Positions 59,997 to 64,000 of a stretch of DNA of 64,000 nucleotides are shown here, in pieces. Origin of the DNA: JAUIIK01 sp041390865. GTDB lineage: Bacteria; Chloroflexota; Chloroflexia; Thermomicrobiales; CFX8. Position numbers and translations under genes: made by a program. The stretch's first letter is position 1. Every line of letters starts with the position of its first letter. Below the pieces are notes generated by a model. The model was not told the DNA's origin, did not search any database, and saw nothing but the letters and a program-made list of their open reading frames with translations. Location: assembly GCA_041390865.1 (NCBI GenBank), contig JAWKPC010000001.1, positions 310,001 to 374,000 on the forward strand. The letters run 5' to 3'.

Positions 59997-61484
59997 CTAA
60001 TCGAGATTTGATCCCGTCAAAAGTGGAGTGTCGTCCCGATTCTTTCTAACCTCCGGCTGATTGACTGCCGCGCACGGCTCATCTTCGACGATCGAACCGT
60101 CCGACAGGACGATTCTCCGGCTCGCGAACGCCCGGGCGAAATCCTCGTCATGCGTCGCGACGATCACTGCGCACCCTTGTCCGGCCTTTGCCCTGAGCAT
60201 CCGGGCCAGATCGCGTTTCATCGACCAGGGGAGTCCACGGGTCGGCTCGTCAAGAAGCAGGAGACGCGGCCCGGCGACCGTGACGGCCGCGACCGCCAGC
60301 CGTTGGCGTTCGCCGCCGCTGAGGTCGAGCGGGTGCCTGTCTTCGAAGCCCCCCAAGCCGACGCGCTCGATCTCTTCCCGAATCGATCCATCTCGCCCGA
60401 GGGAGTCGAGGGTAAACAGCAGCTCCTTCGCGACCGTCTCCTGGTGGAGCATGAGCGTTGCCTGCTGGGGCACGTAACCGACCGTTCGGGCAATCCGCTG
60501 GACCGGCTTGTTCACCTGATCGATCTCGTCGATCACCATCACTCCGGTGTCAGGACGCAGAAGCCCGATCAAGTGCTTCAGGAGCGTTGTCTTGCCGGAG
60601 CCGTTCGGGCCAAGCAGGGCAATCGTCTCGCCTTCTCTAACGACCATGTCGATGTCCCGGAGAACCTGGTGTCTTCCATAGGAAAAGGAGACGCCGGCGA
60701 GGGTGGCAATCTCGTCGCCGGCTGCCGGGGATTCGAAGAGGGCCAGCCTGTCGTGTTCGGATGGGATCAATCCCTGGCGGACCAGGGCGAGCCGTGCTTC
60801 TCGGGATTCGCAGCCGGAAATGTGGCCATCCGACGCGACGTATAACGTGTCACTGTTTTCGAGCAACCGCTCCAGGCGATGTTCGGCGAGGACGACGTAG
60901 ACGCCGCGCTGGCGATTCTGGCGCTTCAACGCCTCGATGATCGTCGCGGCGTTCGACGGATCGAGCTGCGAGGTCGGCTCGTCCAGCAGGAGGCCGTCCG
61001 GTCCAGGCGCGAGTGCGGCGGCGAGCGCGACAAGCTGCCGCTCGCCACCGCTGAGGCTCGAGATTCGCCTCGTCCGCAGGTGTTCGATGCCGAGGCCGGC
61101 GCATACTGTGGCTATTCGACCCGGAATCGCAGAACGGCTGTGGCCGAGATTGGCGAGGCTGAACGCCATCTCGTCCTCTGCGGTGTCCGTGACGAGCTGC
61201 GCTTCGGGGTCCTGGAAGACGGTGCCGACCGAAGATGCGAGATCGCGCGGCGCCGTCTGGATGGTGTTTCTACCGTCAACGATGACCTTGCCGGAGAAGA
61301 ATCCGCCGTGGAAATGGGGAATCAGGCCGTTCATACAGCGAAGGAGGGTCGATTTGCCCGAACCGGACTGGCCGGCGAGCAGCGCGAACTGCCCGGCATC
61401 GACCTTCAGATTGACGTCGACGAGAGCATCCGTCGCGGCTTCCGGATACCGGAAATGGAGGTGGCGTATGTCAATCATCGTCAA
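59997..61484 (-). CDS. ECF transporter ATPase, two fused ATP-binding domains
   Basis: 495 residues with two complete ABC cassettes. The first has LLAGQSGSGKSTLLRCMNGLIPHFHGG, Q-loop VFQDPEAQLVT, SLSGGERQLVALA and LLLDEPTSQLD. The second starts near residue 260 and has LLGPNGSGKTTLLKHLIGLL, YVPQQATLML, LSGGERQRLAVAAV and LLLDEPTRGL. The HFHGG and QDPEAQLV texts are typical of EcfA of vitamin/metal ECF systems. It overlaps the EcfT gene by 14 nt. Confidence 0.95.
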   Translation of the reverse strand: MTMIDIRHLHFRYPEAATDALVDVNLKVDAGQFALLAGQSGSGKSTLLRCMNGLIPHFHGGFFSGKVIVDGRNTIQTAPRDLASSVGTVFQDPEAQLVTDTAEDEMAFSLANLGHSRSAIPGRIATVCAGLGIEHLRTRRISSLSGGERQLVALAAALAPGPDGLLLDEPTSQLDPSNAATIIEALKRQNRQRGVYVVLAEHRLERLLENSDTLYVASDGHISGCESREARLALVRQGLIPSEHDRLALFESPAAGDEIATLAGVSFSYGRHQVLRDIDMVVREGETIALLGPNGSGKTTLLKHLIGLLRPDTGVMVIDEIDQVNKPVQRIARTVGYVPQQATLMLHQETVAKELLFTLDSLGRDGSIREEIERVGLGGFEDRHPLDLSGGERQRLAVAAVTVAGPRLLLLDEPTRGLPWSMKRDLARMLRAKAGQGCAVIVATHDEDFARAFASRRIVLSDGSIVEDEPCAAVNQPEVRKNRDDTPLLTGSNLD

Positions 61485-62496
61485 CCCCAGGCGCGACGAT
61501 CGCCGGAGCGAGCAGGAGGCAGATGGCGAGACCGATCACCAGATCGAAGTCGGGCCAGACAAGCCGGGGAAACGGCGAGTAGGCAATCGAATGTCCAGTT
61601 GCCGTACGCCACGCGACGACTGCGAGCGACATACATGAAGGAATGGCGACGCCGATGGTTGGCCTGCTCCATCCGTCGATCCTCCATCTCCAGGGCAGTG
61701 CAGGCCGCACGCCGCCCAGGAGCATCAAGGCCGTCATGACGATGACGAGCGCCGGGAGCAACCGGCCGGTCGCTACGAGCGGGAGCGCCAGGATGATCAG
61801 TGCCACGGCTACCGGCATTTGCAGACGTCGTAGCTGACCGTCACGTTCGCCAGGGCGACGGCTGCCGTAGCCCCGGGTTTCCATCGCTTCGCTCATCTGG
61901 AATGCCCGTTCGAGACCGTTCCCGAGCAGAGGGACGACAAATGCACGTGCGTCGCGAACGCCGCGCATCGTGCGGCCTCTCGTACGCTGGGTGTCGTAGA
62001 TGTCCCGTCCGGCCTGCATCGTCTGGGGCACGAAGTTCAGAGCGATGGCTCCAGCCACGCCAAGGCGCTGGAAGGGCCGCGGCAGCCGCCGGATGAGGTC
62101 GGCGTGCCGGACGGCCGTGTTGAAGGTAGCCGCCGCGAAGAGGAGCGAGCTGATCGCCAGGGCCGATGCGACGCCGTAGACGAGGGCGTTGTAGGTCAGC
62201 TGCCCGCCGATGATCGGGAGACCGCCGGGAAGCTCCGCGAAGGGCCGGTCTCCCGAGTGGACGGTAAGGACGTTGAATCCGATCGAGAGCACGGCAACCG
62301 ATGACCCGATGTAGGCGAACAGCCTCCAGGATCGTCCGTGTCCTTCTCGATGCGGAAAGGCGAGGTGGACGAAGACGACGGCCAGCAGAATCAGCGCGAG
62401 ATAGAGCGGCTGGCGGCTGGTGAGCGGGATCGCACCGGCGGCGAGGAACCAGAGCAGCCAGGCAGCCGGATCGATCGCCCTGTTGCTTGCCATCAT
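61471..62496 (-). CDS. ECF transporter transmembrane component EcfT (CbiQ family)
   Basis: 341 residues, several membrane spans. Coupling-helix motifs ARG/ARD-type are visible in MQAGRDIYDTQRTRGRTMRGVRDARAFVVPLLGNGLERAFQMSEAMETRGYGSR. It holds the S-component and the ATPases in vitamin or metal importers. An S-component gene is not seen in the window; it may lie upstream beyond 64000, or the last C-terminal spans of this rather long EcfT may substitute. Overlaps the surface-protein gene by 4 nt. Confidence 0.93.
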   Translation of the reverse strand: MMASNRAIDPAAWLLWFLAAGAIPLTSRQPLYLALILLAVVFVHLAFPHREGHGRSWRLFAYIGSSVAVLSIGFNVLTVHSGDRPFAELPGGLPIIGGQLTYNALVYGVASALAISSLLFAAATFNTAVRHADLIRRLPRPFQRLGVAGAIALNFVPQTMQAGRDIYDTQRTRGRTMRGVRDARAFVVPLLGNGLERAFQMSEAMETRGYGSRRPGERDGQLRRLQMPVAVALIILALPLVATGRLLPALVIVMTALMLLGGVRPALPWRWRIDGWSRPTIGVAIPSCMSLAVVAWRTATGHSIAYSPFPRLVWPDFDLVIGLAICLLLAPAIVAPGVDDD

Positions 62497-63653
62497 TCGC
62501 CGCGCCGGTTTCTTACCAGGACGACGGAGCCGACCAGGACGATGAGCAGGGCCGCGCCGCCGAACAACAGGAGCGTCTCGGATGATTCGCCCGATTCATC
62601 GCCTGCGGGCTCGATCGCTTCCGGCGTCTCTCCGGGACGGACGATGACGGCGCCGGCGCCGGCGCTGGTGGTCGTGGTCGGATCGGCTCGGTCGGTCGGG
62701 CTTGCCGTGGATGTCGAAGCCTGGGCAGCTGTTGCCGACGGAGCCGGTGGTTGTGTCGGTGTTTCCGGCATGTTGGTCGGCATCGGTGCTCGATGGGTGG
62801 AGGTGGCGGTTGCTGTAGCTGCCGCTGTTGGCGAGGCCGAGGGGAGCGCGGTCGCGGTCGGGATCGGCGTTGGTGATGGCGTCGAGGTGGCTGGTGGAGG
62901 CGATGTCGGGCTCGGCGTGGCGGACGGTGGCTGGGTGGGTACTGGCGTTTCGGTCGGAATCGGTGTCGCGGTCGGCGCCGGTGGCGGGGTGGCCGTCGGG
63001 TCGGGCGAGCGGTCAAAGCCGGTGATCGCGGCGATCTCGTCGATCGAGACCGGCGGCAGGCCGTGGTCGCCGGCGGTCCAGGACCAGCCGTCGATGTCGC
63101 CGTCGGCGAGCTGGCGGGTGCTCGGGCCGCGGAGCTGGGAATCCCAGCCGCCGCTGGACCGGCTGAAATACTGCCAGTAGACGGCCGGGTTGCCATAGGA
63201 CTCGCAGTAGCAGTTGTCGGCCGGGCAGCCCTCGCCGTTGATGGCGCAGACGCCGGTGCCGAGTCCGCTGAAGGGGGTGACGACGAAGTCGAGGCCGCTT
63301 CTCAGCAGGAGTTCTTCGCCGCTGATCGTCTCGCCCTCGAACTCGACATAAACAAAGACGAGCGTGCCGTCGCCATGACGGACGACGAGACCCGCGCCAT
63401 TCTTCGATGGGGCCAGGGCGCCGGCAACGGGCATGAAAGCGACTGTCCCGAGCATGAAGAGCATGAGCGCCGTGACATAGGCGAGACCCTTGAGATACGA
63501 CACCCTGGAGGTGGGTCGTCCGGCCGTATGGCGACGGGTAGGCGTGTCCGGTCGAATGGGCTTGCGTTCCACGGACGGGCTTGATGGTGGGGCAGAGACG
63601 CGCCGCCGGCGCGTCTCCACGGGGTTGTGATCGTCAGGCATTCGCTCGCTCAA
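62493..63653 (-). CDS. Membrane-anchored surface protein with Pro/Thr stalk (DUF4430-like ligand domain)
   Basis: 386 residues. An N-terminal basic region and membrane segment (GLAYVTALMLFMLGTVAFMPVAGALA, about 52-78) is followed by a globular part (GDGTLVFVYVEFEGETISGEELLLRSGLDFVV, Cys-rich GVCAINGEGCPADNCYCESYGNPAVYWQYFSR). A Pro/Thr/Ser-rich stalk (about 225-340) leads to a C-terminal span and RNRRGE, like a sortase-free wall anchor. The globular part resembles transcobalamin-like DUF4430 domains. Because it overlaps the EcfT gene, it is probably the extracellular ligand-capture element of this importer; cobalamin is a guess. Confidence 0.75.
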   Translation of the reverse strand: MSERMPDDHNPVETRRRRVSAPPSSPSVERKPIRPDTPTRRHTAGRPTSRVSYLKGLAYVTALMLFMLGTVAFMPVAGALAPSKNGAGLVVRHGDGTLVFVYVEFEGETISGEELLLRSGLDFVVTPFSGLGTGVCAINGEGCPADNCYCESYGNPAVYWQYFSRSSGGWDSQLRGPSTRQLADGDIDGWSWTAGDHGLPPVSIDEIAAITGFDRSPDPTATPPPAPTATPIPTETPVPTQPPSATPSPTSPPPATSTPSPTPIPTATALPSASPTAAATATATSTHRAPMPTNMPETPTQPPAPSATAAQASTSTASPTDRADPTTTTSAGAGAVIVRPGETPEAIEPAGDESGESSETLLLFGGAALLIVLVGSVVLVRNRRGE

Positions 63654-63668
63654 TCGTCTGGGTTCGCG

Positions 63669-64000
63669 CTAGTCGCCCAGGCCGAGCTGCTCTGCGCCGA
63701 GGCGGCCCTGGAGGATGTCGAAGTTCTCCGGCCAGGTGTCGGGGTGGTGTTCGAGCCGGGTGCGTTCGAAGTACTGGACCTCGACACCGTCCTCGATGTA
63801 GCTCTCGGTGAGCGGGTAGCCGAAGATCTTGAGGCCGCCGTTCGCCTGCCAGTAGCGAGCGAACGAACCGCAGACATTGTGGAACGTCTCGACGAAGTAG
63901 AGGCAGCCGTCGGTTCCCAGACCGGTGGCCGGGGCCAGAGCTGCATCGACAGCTCCGGGACCGTCGGGCGGGGTCGGAACAACTCCGAGGTGGTTCACCG
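63669..64000 (-). CDS. Secreted protein C-terminus (cut by window edge)
   Basis: At least 109 residues. The text LYFVETFHNVCGSFARYWQANGGLKIFGYPLTESYIEDGVEVQYFERTRLEHHP is a module repeated in many Chloroflexota extracellular proteins (G-x-F-x-x-YW...GGL..FGYP.TE...QYFER.R.E.HP). The GTG at 63998 may not be the true start, since the frame is open to the window edge. It ends 15 nt before the DUF4430-like gene on the same strand, so it may belong to the ECF operon. Confidence 0.75.
   Translation of the reverse strand, partial: VNHLGVVPTPPDGPGAVDAALAPATGLGTDGCLYFVETFHNVCGSFARYWQANGGLKIFGYPLTESYIEDGVEVQYFERTRLEHHPDTWPENFDILQGRLGAEQLGLGD

Overview
The window reads as chromosomal DNA of a GC-rich, non-enteric bacterium. 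The mix of genes points to Chloroflexota, probably near Thermomicrobia/Sphaerobacter. This rests on T-box control of leuS, a Ski2/Mtr4-type helicase, split glycine decarboxylase (gcvPB), a DarA-type c-di-AMP receptor, a GAACN4GTTC LexA box, secreted proteins of Chloroflexota type and a translin-family protein. The phylum call is inference from gene content. No CRISPR array, prophage, transposase or rRNA operon was seen.

Layout. 1-1.5 kb: 5' part of leuS (minus) behind a T-box leader that contains a complete tRNA-Ala(GGC) gene. 1.7-9 kb: a translin-family gene split by a frameshift, a secreted repeat protein, an XRE regulator coupled to a CheB-CheR-PAS fusion, and a convergent frameshifted cheB. 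9-18 kb: hydrolases, an ABC-2 exporter, a thioredoxin-like gene with an in-frame UGA at its redox site, a formamidase/acetamidase, two inverted-repeat elements and a GAF/winged-helix protein. 18-22 kb: the t6A tRNA-modification set tsaD-rimI-tsaB-tsaE with an inositol-monophosphatase-like gene. 22-26 kb: ferric-iron ABC transporter fbpABC with a palindrome over its likely promoter. 26-35 kb: thiL, a glycosyltransferase, the helicase, mtnA with a cysteine-free AhpD-fold protein, a GNAT and a YqhQ-like (DUF1385) protein. 35-43.4 kb: gcvPB, small enzymes, a histone-deacetylase-like gene running into hisH-hisA-(coiled coil)-hisF. 43.5-46 kb: a long hairpin-rich leader ahead of an SH3-NlpC/P60 wall hydrolase, then a hydrolase. 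46.4-51.3 kb: recA with SOS box, a divergent DinB-like gene, and an mhqO/mhqD/mhqR-like quinone-response set with paired operators. 51.7-64 kb: MFS permease, M20 peptidase, a TadE-TadE-TadG mini-operon, a c-di-AMP receptor, lon, and an ECF transporter (fused ATPase plus EcfT) with an anchored surface protein.

The most unusual items are the tRNA-Ala gene inside the leuS T-box leader (1191-1500), the candidate selenocysteine TlpA-like protein (UGA at 14753-14755 followed by a hairpin), and the structured leader at about 43.61-43.92 kb. Three single-base frameshifts (near 1834, 8067 and 17820) are either real decay or assembly indels. They should be resolved before the UGA is given biological weight, although a substitution to UGA is a different kind of event from an indel.
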